From Aphanomyces cochlioides (taxonomy: Eukaryota > Oomycota > Saprolegniomycetes > Saprolegniales > Verrucalvaceae), in NCBI GenBank assembly GCA_019828595.1, contig JAHQRK010000005.1:1364001-1428000 (forward strand): a DNA stretch of 64,000 nucleotides, read 5' to 3'. Position numbers and translations under genes: made by a program. The notes beneath the pieces were generated by a model, which saw only the letters and a program-made list of their open reading frames with translations, was not told the origin of the DNA and searched no databases. This document shows positions 42,016-52,341 of this stretch, piece by piece; position 1 is the first letter of the stretch, and each line of letters starts with the position of its first letter.

Positions 42016-43027
42016 TGGCCAACTTGTTGCAACGCCGGTGATAATCCTATTCGCGTAGTCAATAAAGATGATTGGACTTGGACTTAATAAGGGCATAGGT
42101 AATGCGACACAGACGCAAAAACTGTCGTCATAGAGAAGCTCAACCCAACGGAACTTGTCGGAGGAAACTTGCCACAGGGAGCACAGACGACCAAAATTTT
42201 TTGACAAATTATGCCATCGTTGGCAATGCAATTGTTGGCTTGTTCGTATTTTAATGATAGCGTTTTTGGTGTGACTGCTCGCAAATCCTGTAACAATCCC
42301 TGAAATAATTTGTCAACAAGGATCCACCACACCTCATCAAATTTGTCCAGATATGGACCTTCATCCAGAAAATTTATATTATTCGCCACCTTCTTCATTT
42401 CGCAACGACGGAAAGCGATGTTATCACGGAAAATTTGAATGTCGGCGGTGGCTCCTCGGGCGTGGTCACTATATATAAAAGTCAAACCATTTGGAAGGCC
42501 TGACATCTCAACTTTGAAGCCATATAAAGCTTTTTTATGGACAGTACGATTTGTGTGTTTTTTGGTAGTAGACGTCAACAGCATCACGCAATGATAGAAA
42601 ATGATGATAAACTTTGCTAAAAGTCATAACTTTTCCATATTAAACTTTTTAGCAACTTATGTTGGAGTAAATTCGTTGTTGATGCATCGTCGATAAACGT
42701 GAAGCCAGGCTTTATAAGAATGGCCATTTAATTTCATACCTCGATCCAAGAATATCCCAAGCACCATTCTCCTTTAAGACGACAAGCATCATAAATTACG
42801 TCTAAGGCGATTTGTCAACACAGACAACGTTCCAATGAGTATTTGCATGCTGTTATAGTCAATGTATTGAATTCTCTTGGGGAAACAATTGTTTTAAGGA
42901 TCACATCTTCTTCGTTGTCTAGGTTCGAGTTGTAGATGGGAATCTGAGTGTCGTCATCTGAGCGGCGACACCAAGTTGGGCTAGAGTAGTGCTCGAGGTA
43001 GATTTCATTTTTCCCTTGCTGATTCAT
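42016..43027 (-). pseudogene. DDE_Tnp_4-type (Harbinger-related) transposase remnant
   Basis: The minus frame 42587-42084 reads KKALYGFKVEMSGLPNGLTF, YSDHARGATADIQIFRDN and EVWWILVDKLFQGLLQDLRA, the characteristic core of DDE_Tnp_4 endonucleases. From about 42231 the expected continuation (FGRLCSLWQVSSDKFRW) is found in a different frame, so a frameshift is present. An upstream frame (43027-42815) may be its N-terminus. It is unlike the transposase at 44.9 kb, and no terminal repeats were found. Confidence 0.65.
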
Positions 43028-43276
43028 TTAGAAACATTGCCGACCTCAAAACCGAATGACTTAAAACGCCTTTCTACTGCGAGTTGGACGCGGGCATGAC
43101 AATTTTGGAAAGGACTTGATTTCTTTCCTTATTATTTCTACACCTTCTCCCGGCCAAGTTGAACATTTTCTGCAAATAATATGAATCAGGTTTAAGATAT
43201 CAAGTTTCACAATTTCTTGCATGCAGAATCTTGCATTCAATGTGAAATCCATTTCATCCAATGTGAACAAAAAGGA

Positions 43277-43417
43277 TCCGCGCGAAAAGTTTGCGCCAAG
43301 GTAGTTGGTCCATTGAATTGGGTCGATGGATTCGACACCCTTCGGAAGAGCCTTCCAAAGACCGTTGAATCCAACGGCCCAATCCACTGAACCAACGACT
43401 TTGGCGCCAACTTTTCG
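43277..43417. repeat. hairpin of about 68-bp arms inside the 5' region of the mariner-like element
   Basis: Bases 43277-43345 and 43350-43417 are imperfect inverted complements, both starting GCGCGAAAAGTT and containing GCGCCAA and ATTGGG. Only one arm's worth of this sequence is present in copy 2 (about 39215-39285). It lies between the terminal repeat and the transposase start, so it may be a fold-back duplication of the subterminal region. Confidence 0.6.
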
Positions 43418-44930
43418 CGCGATTTGCCAGGTGAAGGGGGTCTCCTCGCGCCTCTCAAAAGTAAACTGATTGCTCATTTTACTTTTGAGAAGCTGCTGGA
43501 TGCTTCCTGCACGTGGTCATAGAGGTCCAACAACTGAAGAGAAGCAGTGAATTCTAGTCGCCTTCAATCAAGGCAATGCAGATTGGAAGGAAGTGGCCGA
43601 ACACAACGGCGTTTCCCTTTCATCTGCGCGTCGGGTGATCGTGAACAATCGAGCTCATGTCTTGCCACGAGGAGGTGCCCGATTGTCTTGTACACTTGTA
43701 ACTCCACAAATCCTCTCTGCCCTGGAACGCTATCTGAATGAAAACTGCATGTACACATTGCGCCAAATGCAGGATTTCGCTGCCTTTGAGTTTAATGGGA
43801 TCAAGCTGTCTGAATCAACAACCAATCGGCACTTATTGGGCATGCTGCACACTATGAAGCAAACTCGCATGAACCTGCAATATGCAACAATGAAATTAAC
43901 AAGACGAAACATGAAGCGATCGCTGAAAAACTCCTCGTGCACCAAGAACGAAACGATTGTAGTGCTTAATATGCAGGGCTTGGAAGTCAGGCATAATGCC
44001 TTTGAATCACTGTAATTTAAAAATGCAATTTTGATTAATTTGACGTATTTTGCTACCGCACAAAGTGCAATTAGGTTTGGGGAGTTGACTATTATACAAA
44101 GTTCAAAAACTTTTTGGTTTTGCTATTACACATTCTTTGATTGGAGCTGAAGACTCATCAGTACCGACATGAGCAACTCCCTCATCGTAAATTTCGCACA
44201 TACGACCCGAAACTCATTCGGTGATCGACTATAGACAGCGATCGGTGGTAATCGTCGGATTCGCATGACTTCACGAAGCATGTCGGCGTCTGTCCTTGCC
44301 GTGAACTGAAGAGCTTTCATCATATATATCATTCCTCAGAAAATTGACCAATCAGTTGTCTCAATGTTTTCCACTGAACTTGTGGCAAAATCAGCGTTTT
44401 GTTCAACAAAACTTTGTGCTTTAAGCACGGAATGTGTGTCAAAAGTGAATGTCAAATCCACAAAGTGTTAGACCTATTTTGCTATTGATTATAAATGCCT
44501 AGCCCCATTTTTCCGGATACTGACTGCTTTCCGAACAGACTTTCTCTCCTGCGTCATTTGCGAAACTGCTGAAATGAAGTCCGATAACGGTGACATTGTG
44601 CGCGCGCTCTACTCTGATACAGTTATTGGAGGGAAAAAGAAGTCTCTCTGCAGTCTTTGTAACAGAACGTACGCGAAGAGTAACGGTTATACAAACGAAA
44701 TACGCCATTTGAAAGACAAACACCCTAAGAGCATGCCCAACGCGGCCACGCTAACACGCTAACCAAATAGAATTTAGCGCTCTAGCGTGGCAAATTCAAG
44801 CCCAACGGTACCACGCTAAAAGTAGCGTGTAACGGAATTCTAGCGTGCACGCTAGAATTTCCACTAGATTTGGCGTGGTGAATAGCGTCTGGCGTGATCA
44901 ACCCGACATCTTCCCGAGTGCAAGCATCTC

Positions 44931-46187
44931 ATGAACTTCATCGACTTGTTCGTTGATGATGATACTATTGAACAAGTTGTTGCCATCATGGATAAAGACG
45001 ACCTTGAACAACCGTCGTGGGGTGGTTCCAGGTATGGCCGTGCGCCGGCAGTTGATCGCCGCCGCGAACTGTATGACCAACTTCTCTACGATGACTATTG
45101 GGGACCAAGTCCTATATATGACCACGCTTACTTCAAAAAGCATTTCAAGTTACCAATTGAGCTTTTTGACGAAATTCATGAACGTGTCAAAGCTCATGAT
45201 GCCTACTTTGAGCAGAAAAGAGATGCTGTGGGTAAGCTTGGGATATCGTCTCTCTCCAAAATTGCCTGTGCGATTAGACAATTGACCTCTGGTGTGTCTC
45301 CTAATGAGCTGGATGGTAAATACATAATGGCACCATCAACTGGCCTGGAATCCTTAAAACGATTCTGCTCTGCAGTAATTGAAATCTATGGTGACTCCGT
45401 GCTACGGTTTCCAACTGAAGCCGATCTTAATAACCTCATAGCTGATGGACTGGCCTCTGGCTTTCCCGGATGTATTGGCTCCATTGACTGTATGCATTGG
45501 GAGTGGAAAAATTGCCCATCTAGTTGGAAGGGCATGTTCCAAGGAAAAGACAAGGTTCCGACTGTTGTGCTTGAAGCAATAGCTGATCGTCAATGTCGTT
45601 TTTGGCACTTTAATTTTGGTTCCCCAGGCACGTTGAACGACATCAACGTATTGGATCGCTCACCATTGTTTAACAATGCTGTCATGGGGAAGTCACCCAA
45701 GGTTAAATTCACTGTGAATGGTCATGACTATAATTATGCGTATTGGCTAGCTGATGGAATCTATCCTGACTACGCTTGCTTTGTCAAGACAATTCAAAAT
45801 CCATGTACACGCATGCAAAAACACTTTACTGCAGCTCAGGAAGCTAACCGCAAAGATATTGAAAGAGCCTTTGGAGTTCTTCAAGCTCGATTCCATATAT
45901 TGGTTACAGGGTGCCGTCTTTGGAACCGTGAATCAATGGCAGACTTGATTAAGACTTGTGTAATTTTGCACAACCTGATAATTGATCGAAGACAAGGCCC
46001 ACGCAACGACTATGAATTCTCCCAATATTTGGTTCAACACCCTTTTGCAATGATCAGACGAAAGGAGGACCAGTCAGTCAGAGATCGTGAAGAAATGATT
46101 CACGAGATGCAGGACAGCACGGTCCATTCACAACTCCAATATGATTTGATGACATCAATGTGGCATCACTACTCAGAAACACAGTAA
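44931..46187 (+). CDS. PIF/Harbinger DDE transposase (418 codons)
   Basis: The frame is uninterrupted from ATG 44931 to TAA at 46185-46187. An N-terminal helical region (NFIDLFVDDDTIEQVVAIMD, then FKLPIELFDEIHERVKAHD) precedes the DDE nuclease core. Catalytic acidic residues are visible in GCIGSIDCMHWEWKNCP, GSPGTLNDINVLDRSP and EANRKDIERAFGVLQARFHI. The length agrees with family members. No stop, shift or missing catalytic residue was seen, so this is the best candidate for an active transposase in the window. Its partner gene (47658-46874) does carry a frameshift. Regulation is unknown, but the TAGCGTG-rich leader immediately upstream could be its own binding region. Confidence 0.9.
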   Translation: MNFIDLFVDDDTIEQVVAIMDKDDLEQPSWGGSRYGRAPAVDRRRELYDQLLYDDYWGPSPIYDHAYFKKHFKLPIELFDEIHERVKAHDAYFEQKRDAVGKLGISSLSKIACAIRQLTSGVSPNELDGKYIMAPSTGLESLKRFCSAVIEIYGDSVLRFPTEADLNNLIADGLASGFPGCIGSIDCMHWEWKNCPSSWKGMFQGKDKVPTVVLEAIADRQCRFWHFNFGSPGTLNDINVLDRSPLFNNAVMGKSPKVKFTVNGHDYNYAYWLADGIYPDYACFVKTIQNPCTRMQKHFTAAQEANRKDIERAFGVLQARFHILVTGCRLWNRESMADLIKTCVILHNLIIDRRQGPRNDYEFSQYLVQHPFAMIRRKEDQSVRDREEMIHEMQDSTVHSQLQYDLMTSMWHHYSETQ

Positions 46188-46249
46188 AATATTAACGGCA
46201 ATGCTAGACTTTAAGCTGTTATACTGCATCCTCACAAGCATAATCATTT

Positions 46250-46805
46250 CTTAAATGCACTAGTTTCTCTGCTTGAACAAAACACGGCTTGCGCCTCAGA
46301 GAAAGATATCGGATCTTGTCACAATTTGAATTAAGTCAGAACACTTCCATCATGATATGTTTGAGCTACATTGCATTCTTTTTTCAGACGTGTCATCAAG
46401 AAGAGCAAGTTGAACAGCTCTTGATGAGCTTCCTTTAATTGCCACTGTCATGCGCTGTAACTTTTTTACCGATTGTGGGGCGCTAGGCAAGTAACAATAC
46501 GTCCAAATCTTTCACAGAGGATACGATACTGTCAAGATCAAGTTATTGACGCACTTGAGATGCAATGACAGGCAGAGGGACTTAAAGTTGGGGAAACGAT
46601 ATAAGATCCTGAAGACACCGTTTATGTTTAAATACAGTATTCCAGGTTTCTTGATACTTAACTGTAGTATTGTTAACATAATATTGCATTCGCCAACCAG
46701 AATGGAATCCATGTTGCCACCACAACAAGCGATGTGATATACTTTTGAAGGATGTTATTAAACTGCTGCATATGAAGGATTTAATTAAACTGCTGCAAAA
46801 CAGCA
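46250..46805 (-). pseudogene. diverged partial duplicate of the Harbinger accessory gene
   Basis: The stretch aligns along its length with the 3' half of the accessory gene at 46874-47400 in the same orientation. Examples are TTGACGCACTTGAGA at 46549 against 47213, and the segments complementary to the HEGVYKILCC and CRIMSMM regions. Many substitutions and frame breaks separate them. It lies between the transposase stop and the functional-looking copy. It is therefore an internal tandem duplication within the transposon that has decayed. Confidence 0.7.
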
Positions 46806-46873
46806 AATTCCATTCAAAGCTCCAGTACGATCTACAATGTCCGATCTCAAATTCGATGTTAAAATTAACGATC

Positions 46874-47658
46874 TTAAACTACATCTTCAATATCGCTGTC
46901 ATTCCTTTGCTGCACTAATTTCTCAGCTTGATCAATAAACTGTTTGCGCTTCAGGGAAAAATATCGCCGGCTTTCGTCGCTATTTGGATCAAGTTTGAAC
47001 AATTCCATTATAATGTGCTCGTGCAACATTTCGTTCTTTTTCTCAGAAGCGTCTGCAAGACGCGCAAGCTGTACTGCCCTTGATGAGCTTTCTTCGACGG
47101 CGATTTTCATGCGCTTTGACTTCTTTTTGCCGATCGTGGGACGCTTGGCAATTTGAATTACATTTTCAGCTTCCGCAAGAGATTCACTGCTATCCAGATC
47201 AAGAGCTTGACGCACTTGAGACGCAATAACTGAACGAGAGACTTCAAACTTGGGAAGACAACATAAAATCTTGTATACCCCTTCATGTTTGAATACAGTA
47301 TTCTTTGTTTCTCGATATTTTCGCTTGGCATCATTGACATAATCCTGCATTTGCCACCCAGAATGGAATTCTCGTAATGATTGAGACAAAAGTCCAACAA
47401 ACTTGGACACATCCTTTTGAAGGACGTTGTTGAAACGGTTGGCAAGGGAGTTTGGGGACCTATCGATCCCGCTAAGTCGTCGTGAGTTGAACTCAACGTG
47501 TACTTTTGACCAAAATGTGTCACCGCTTTGATCAGTTCCAACAGATGCGTCAGTTGAGACTTGACGTAGGCAGAAGCAAGAAGCTCATCTTCTTCAGTCC
47601 TGAAGTTTGACTGTCCGAACACGCGACCTTTAGCAGGAGCAGTTGATGTGGTTTCCAT
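46874..47658 (-). pseudogene. Harbinger accessory protein (NAM-associated-C-like), one-base deletion
   Basis: ATG 47658 opens METTSTAPAKGRVFGQSNFR followed by TEEDELLASAYVK, the Myb/SANT-like start of Harbinger accessory proteins. Near 47560 one base is missing. In the next frame the protein continues STDASVGTDQSGDTFWSKV, NSLANRFNNVLQKDVSKFVG, HSGWQMQDYVNDAKRKYRET and a long C-terminal helical part (SKRMKIAVEESSSRAVQLAR) to the stop at 46874. This matches the two-domain architecture (trihelix-like plus NAM-associated C-terminal) that escorts Harbinger transposase into the nucleus in other systems. With the deletion the protein would be cut short, so trans-complementation or sequencing error must be considered. 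Confidence 0.8.
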
Positions 47659-48649
47659 GGCGCCGACGCTTTTTTATGTGGTTTCACTGCTCTTTGTGAT
47701 CAAGAGTGAATGTAAAAGCGTTTGGCGTTGGAATCGTAAACGACCGTTGGGCTCGTTGAATCCCGCACGCCAAATTTGTCGTGTGTAACGCACGCTAGAT
47801 CTGATTTAGCGTGATGAAATAGCGTGGTTGCGTTGGGCATGCTCTAATTACATTGGTGAGGCCGCTACAAAACTTGGGGAGGAGGAGAAAGTAGAAAATC
47901 CGTCACTGGACCAACGAACTCGTGACATATATCGCTGGATTGAGTGGTGCATCATGGAGCGACTGCCGCTCAACTTTTGCGAGAGACAACTTACCCGTCA
48001 GAATGCGAAAATGTCGAAGATCTCGTCGAAGACGATGAAGAAGTATATGGAAGGCTTGTACACCAGAGTCCAGGGTAAACTTTCGCAGATTCTGCCTGCT
48101 CGATTTGGACTTGTCATTGATGGATGGCAAAGCTCAAGACGTCACTACATTGCAATTTTTGCTGTTTATGAGGACGCTTGTCAAAAAGACACAGACGACA
48201 TCCTTTACTGCACGTCAAGGCGATTTTTGTTGTTGGCATTCCGACCCCTTGAAGACAAGGAAGACTTGAGTGCTCAGAGCCACTATGATCTCATCGCTGA
48301 TACACTATCGACGTTTCAAAAGCCTTGGTCGTCCATTGTGTTCTTGGTTGGCGACAATTCCTCCGTAAACCAGGCTATTGGTCGTCGCGTTGGAGCAGTA
48401 CCCTTCATCGGGTGTGCTAGCCATAGGTTTAATCTTGCCGTTCAAGAACACTAGCGACCATGGGAGCCAATTCTTTCAAAAATCAATTCGCTCATGAAAT
48501 ATTTTGGATCGATTAAAGGAGGAGCAGCGCTTCGGAAGACGTTCAACTTGCAGCCCATCATGCGAAATACTACACGCTGGTCAAGTACGTTTATGATGGT
48601 CACCAGATACATCGAAAGACACGATCCTTTCTCGCAATTCACTCGTTGA

Positions 48650-49140
48650 AATCATCAAGAAGTCTTGAATTCACATTTTTGAATTTTGCAACTATCTGAA
48701 TTAGGAGATAGAGTCGTCAAGACGACCATAAATTCTTCATTCAGATCATTGACATGATGTGAATGCTCTGAATCAAGAGTTCGTGGTCGCCTTGACGAAC
48801 CTTTGTTCGAAATTGTACTCGAATGGCACTGAAAGGCATAACATCAGGTGACCTGAGGTTATTGCTGTTTTGAGGACTCCAAGGTTGTGTTTCTGTCTCC
48901 ACCTTAATTGACCTCATTTCATGCACGCCCAGGCGATTCTTGGTGCTAAAATTTCGACCTTCATCGACGAGGAAGACTCAAGAGTTCAAAGCCAGTAGGG
49001 ACTCAATACTGGTGCCTCTCGATGCTGGAAAAGCCTTGTGATGTCATCGACAACTGACGAAACATAGACATTCTTCGTGCTTATTCAAATAATCATTGAT
49101 TAAATGGTAATTAAATTCTCTTTAAAAAATTTAATTTAAA
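48650..49140. repeat. 3' end of hAT element with a scrambled internal duplicate
   Basis: Sequence around 48918-49045 (CCCAGGCGATTCTTGGTGCT through GAAAAGCCTTG) is a degraded second copy of hAT coding sequence at 48210-48330 (AAGGCGATTTTTGTTG through AAAAGCCTTGG). The remainder is non-coding and ends in the hAT terminal repeat at 49160. Confidence 0.6.
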
Positions 49141-50093
49141 TTGCATTTTTCCAAGCCCTGTTAATATGATGTGACAAATTACAACCTGCACTGCAAACGG
49201 TCAAAAGGGCGCTACAAGAGGGGTACTTGCACAACTGTTGTCGTCCCTCCGAGCAAGGGACCAAATTTTCAGGTACAATATGCTGTGTCCCAGGGTGACG
49301 GTTTGATCTGTTATCGTTTTGAAAGAGGAAGTATTCATATGGATGTCAACGCTTGTTTCATCGAACAAATCTATCAAGCTATCGAGATTCGCTTAACATG
49401 AGAGAATCACTACCAAGGAAAAAGGAATGTTGTCGTACTCGACAATGCACATGCACACACTCAAATGGAATAAAGGTGCACCCCACACGACGACATGGTT
49501 TTGCTTCGGCTTGGCCCATATTCACCAATGTTGAACCCAATTAAAAGCGGCGATCCAGCGATTTCTAGCCATGCACACTAATCACATGTTTGATCGCCGT
49601 GAATTCTGTACGTACCTTGAAGCTCGTATAAACTTACTTGAAGAAGCTATTATCAACTGAATGAGCTGCTTTACGCATCTTGTGGTTGTCAGTCAAGCTT
49701 TATAAACTTGGAAAAGCCTTGAGGCTGGAGGATATGCAGTACGGCGTCTAAGGGAGTTCATATTGAATGCAATGAATTTCACATTGAATGCAGGTTTGTT
49801 GAAGTTAATTGGTTGTCGACTGAAAACGTGTTTTGTTGAGACGTTTTATTTCATTTTGGTTGCAGAAAGTGTTCAACTTGGAAGAAGGCGTAGTCTTTTG
49901 GCTTTATGCCACATCTTCTCTCAACTACAAAATTCACCAGACGTATTCTGATCCTCCTTCAAAGATCCAAGATTTGCAAACCTTCGAGTTATGCTGCAAT
50001 GGTGTGCTAAATGGGCAACACTGCCAAGAATATGTAGTCGGTCGATCCCTTCCAAATATGGGTGTTATCTTTTCTAGTGAAAGTTAACTGTTA

Positions 50094-50559
50094 CTGTATT
50101 GTTGATTTGATACGAATTTCCAGACCCCGTTCAATCGAATCACGCCGGCGGATCGATTCACCAATCGACGCCATTGGCTAATAAATATTTTGGGCGATTG
50201 TGATTGGCTGAATAAAATTTAAGAGAAAGTACTGTTCTAATTTTCATTCATCCAATCTATTGGCGCGATTTGAGATTGATACTAAAAATCAATCCAAATT
50301 GGGAAATTTCTAGCGAATCCACAATACTCAGGTCTATTGAGAACCAAGATATTGTTTGTCGATTTTGCCAATTCCTCCAAGCGATCCCACATCCCACGCA
50401 AATAAGGGCTTTTGATTGGATAATTTTACCTCGCTGAAATGCCCAAAATTCATTCAAGTATTATATTTTCATTGGATAATATCAATAAAAGTGTATATTG
50501 GCCAATGGGATCTGTTCTACCATGGACTAATGGGAAATTCGTATCAAATTGACAATCTG
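50094..50559. mobile_element. Harbinger-type MITE, 466 bp, TTA target duplication
   Basis: The ends form inverted repeats around ATTTGATACGAATTTCC (left CTGTATTGTTG..., right inward CAGATTGTCA...). TTA lies on both sides (50091-50093 and 50560-50562). It is non-coding and AT-rich. A partial copy is present at 35905-36175. Confidence 0.65.
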
Positions 50560-50562
50560 TTA

Positions 50563-51040
50563 TTGCAATAAAATTGGGGAAAATTTGTCAAATCTCATCT
50601 GAAATTGTATTCTTTCAACCAAGGTGAAGTTACTCTTGTCTTCCGTCATACTGCAATATTCGACGCATCATTTCCGCTGTCATCACTTTGTGTGCACAGT
50701 ATCAATTGAAGTGGTAACTCGAGCACTTTCCGGCACTGACAATCTCGAGCACTTTCCGGCACTGACAATCAACTGCACTGTAAACCTACGAGCTGATGTT
50801 CTACAGGACAAAAAGATGCACCTAACATCAGGGAGGGTGGATGGGTTTGTGCAGCGACATGTCCCACATGTATGCGCTTTCACGGCATGTTCCAAGAGAA
50901 GTTGTAACTCTGTGCATGTCAACCGGCCTCTGTCCATAGAACTGGCTTTCTTTCTTTATTCCTTTCATTCCCAATTTATTTCCATTTAATTCAAATTCAA
51001 TACAAAATTCAAGTTATTTTCACCATTTATTCAATTTATG
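50563..51040. other. spacer at the transposon/gene boundary, with a 26-bp tandem duplication
   Basis: This is the last repeat-like stretch before the gene-dense part. A 26-bp unit containing CGAGCACTTTCCGGCACTGA occurs twice in tandem at about 50716-50768. A 121-codon frame at 50624-50989 has no recognisable features. The region just before 51040 is rich in ATTCAATT-like repeats. Confidence 0.5.
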
Positions 51041-51200
51041 AATTCATTTTTTCGTCAGACAGGCAACAGTGCTTGACAATTTGAACATTGGGACGAGTGA
51101 GAACCCAACGTGTCCTTGTCGAGATCTACAAAACGACCAAGTCCACTACGTCAACGTAGGAAAGCTTCCTCCCGTCGATAGCTCACTCGGTGACGTAGAC

Positions 51201-52120
51201 ATGGCGTCCTCCGTAGTCGCCACACTTCCTGTGGTTCCCGTCCCAAGCAAGATGTGCTCGATGAGCCCTGTTGTTCGTTTCACGGCCAAGAGCCCCAAGC
51301 ATGCCGACTTGGTCGAATCCAAGAGGGAGTTGAAGCGAGTTAGGAACGTTGTCTTTGAAGGCGCTGACATTGTTGAGTTCGAACCAACCATATACACGAC
51401 GACAGTCACCTCAGGTGGCGTCCCGGTAGCAAAATCTTGTTTGGAATCCTAACAGGCGACACAGGTGGGTCTGTCAAACAAAGAGCGCCGACGGATCCGG
51501 AGGCGGTTAGACTCGTTTGAGCTTGAGCGAGAAGATGTGTAGGACTTGTTTGTTGGCTTGAATCGCGTTATTAACTTTGTTGTTATAGTCGTGTATGTCG
51601 GCAAAACTATATGGAAGAAGGGTACTTGGACCCAGAAGAACGAGCCGCAATACTTGGCAATGCTGGTTGTGAAGCATCCTCGTTCGAGACTGTTGAAGCG
51701 GAGGTGAATATGATCATTGCGCACCGCCGAGAATCGAACGAAATGGACGTTCAATGTATGTATGGTTTGGGGGAGTATGGCCGAGACGACGACAATGACG
51801 CTCAAGCCGACGATGGTGCCAACGAGGATGACGTTGCGGATGACTACGACGACCAAGGCCCTTCACCGTTCTATGGCAATTGTTTTGCGACTGCTGATAC
51901 TACTTACGAATGGAAACAAACGCTCGACATCATTGCATGCAGTGATATGGACTCTGAAGCTGTCGATGACACGACCGGCTTATCGAAACCACAGTCCATG
52001 ATGAATCCTTCGCGATACACTCAAGACGACGACTCGTTGTTCTTCTTGACGTCCACCGAGCAGCTCTCGGACTTTGATTTTGCCCCAACAGATATCGAAG
52101 CGGAAATCCCCGTTATGTGA
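51201..52120 (+). CDS. conserved-looking acidic protein of unknown function, three exons
   Basis: The first exon reads MASSVVATLPVVPVPSKMCS and VVRFTAKSPKHADLVESKRE, ending SGGVP. A very short intron (from 51432, 30 or 39 nt, ending CAACAG or ACACAG) leads to VGLSNKERRRIRRRLDSFEL. A 50-nt intron (51539-51588, GTAGGA...TTATAG) follows. The last exon gives RVCRQNYMEEGYLDPEERAA and a long acidic tail (DDDNDAQADDGANEDDVADD) to the stop. The strict frame continuity across both introns supports a real gene. The Arg-rich block could bind nucleic acid, but no named domain is recognised. The start is uncertain, because the frame is open upstream to about 51069 without ATG. Confidence 0.65.
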
Positions 52121-52341
52121 TCTTGTCGATGGGGCGCAGAACACCAAACTAGTGACTCGTTTAGGACACACGCGTGGGTAGTTGATTTGTTGCTCGAGCC
52201 ACTGCCCGCTGCTTGTAGATCGACCTCATTCTTAATATACAACTCGTCTCATTGTTCCTCTCGACGCAACTAACGGTGGAGGTCTTATTGTGTTCCTTCA
52301 CAAAACCTTTAAAAGAATGTCATTCGAAAAAGATCTCTGGA

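Larger units (their letters stand above)
44729..47844. mobile_element. complete PIF/Harbinger element, 3116 bp, TAA target duplication
   Basis: Inverted termini GAGCATGCCCAACGC (followed by CCACGCTA after a two-base difference) lie at 44729 and 47844, with TAA directly outside (44726-44728 and 47845-47847). Subterminal regions carry many copies of TAGCGTG or CACGCTA on both sides (44740-44900 and 47760-47830), a likely transposase-binding array. The element has the two-gene organisation of Harbinger transposons: a DDE transposase to the right and a divergent-facing accessory DNA-binding-type gene on the other strand. Confidence 0.92.
44574..48649 (+). pseudogene. hAT transposase, split by a Harbinger insertion
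   Basis: The first part (44574-44728) encodes a BED-type zinc finger (LCSLCNRTYAKSNG, then HLKDKH). After the Harbinger element, at 47848, the frame continues directly ([20 protein letters not shown]) into the hAT catalytic domain: [38 protein letters not shown] and [18 protein letters not shown] at 48452-48454 interrupts it. Beyond it the same frame goes on (WEPILSKINSLMKYFG, TTRWSSTFMMVTRYIERHD) to a TGA at 48647-48649, short of a normal dimerisation domain. The reading frame on the two sides of the insertion is in phase once one TAA copy is ignored. Confidence 0.85.
43974..49160 (+). mobile_element. hAT element with 8-bp target duplication TTAATATG
   Basis: Terminal inverted repeats CAGGGCTTGGAA (43974-43985 and 49149-49160) bound the element. 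The octamer TTAATATG is found immediately outside both ends (43966-43973 and 49161-49168). Eight-base duplications and CAGGG-type ends are diagnostic of hAT transposons. Without the nested Harbinger insertion and its duplicated TAA, the element would be 2068 bp. Confidence 0.92.
43540..49661 (+). pseudogene. mariner-like transposase copy 3 (split by hAT element)
   Basis: The N-terminal part (43540-43973) reads EEKQ, a TGA, then ILVAFNQGNADWKEVAEHNG and continues nearly identical to copy 2 up to about residue 90. It then diverges to a decayed stretch ending TIVVLN at the hAT border. After the hAT element, coding resumes at 49169 with NYNLHCKRSKGRYKRGTCTT, PPSKGPNFQVQ and RGSIHMDVNACF, then in shifted frames to a stop at 49659-49661. 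As in copy 2, the third catalytic position (LNPIK) is Lys, not Glu. The gene was evidently already degenerate or non-autonomous. Confidence 0.75.
43141..49890 (+). mobile_element. mariner-like element, copy 3, carrying nested hAT and Harbinger elements
   Basis: The left end CACCTTCTCCCGGCCAAGTT and the right end (inward CGCCTTCTTCCAAGTTGAAC) are inverted repeats of about 45 bp, continuing TTTCTGCAA on both sides. TA is present at 43139-43140 and 49891-49892. Removing the hAT insertion leaves about 1.56 kb, normal for the superfamily. The transposase is in two parts (43540-43973 and 49169-49661). Confidence 0.8.
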
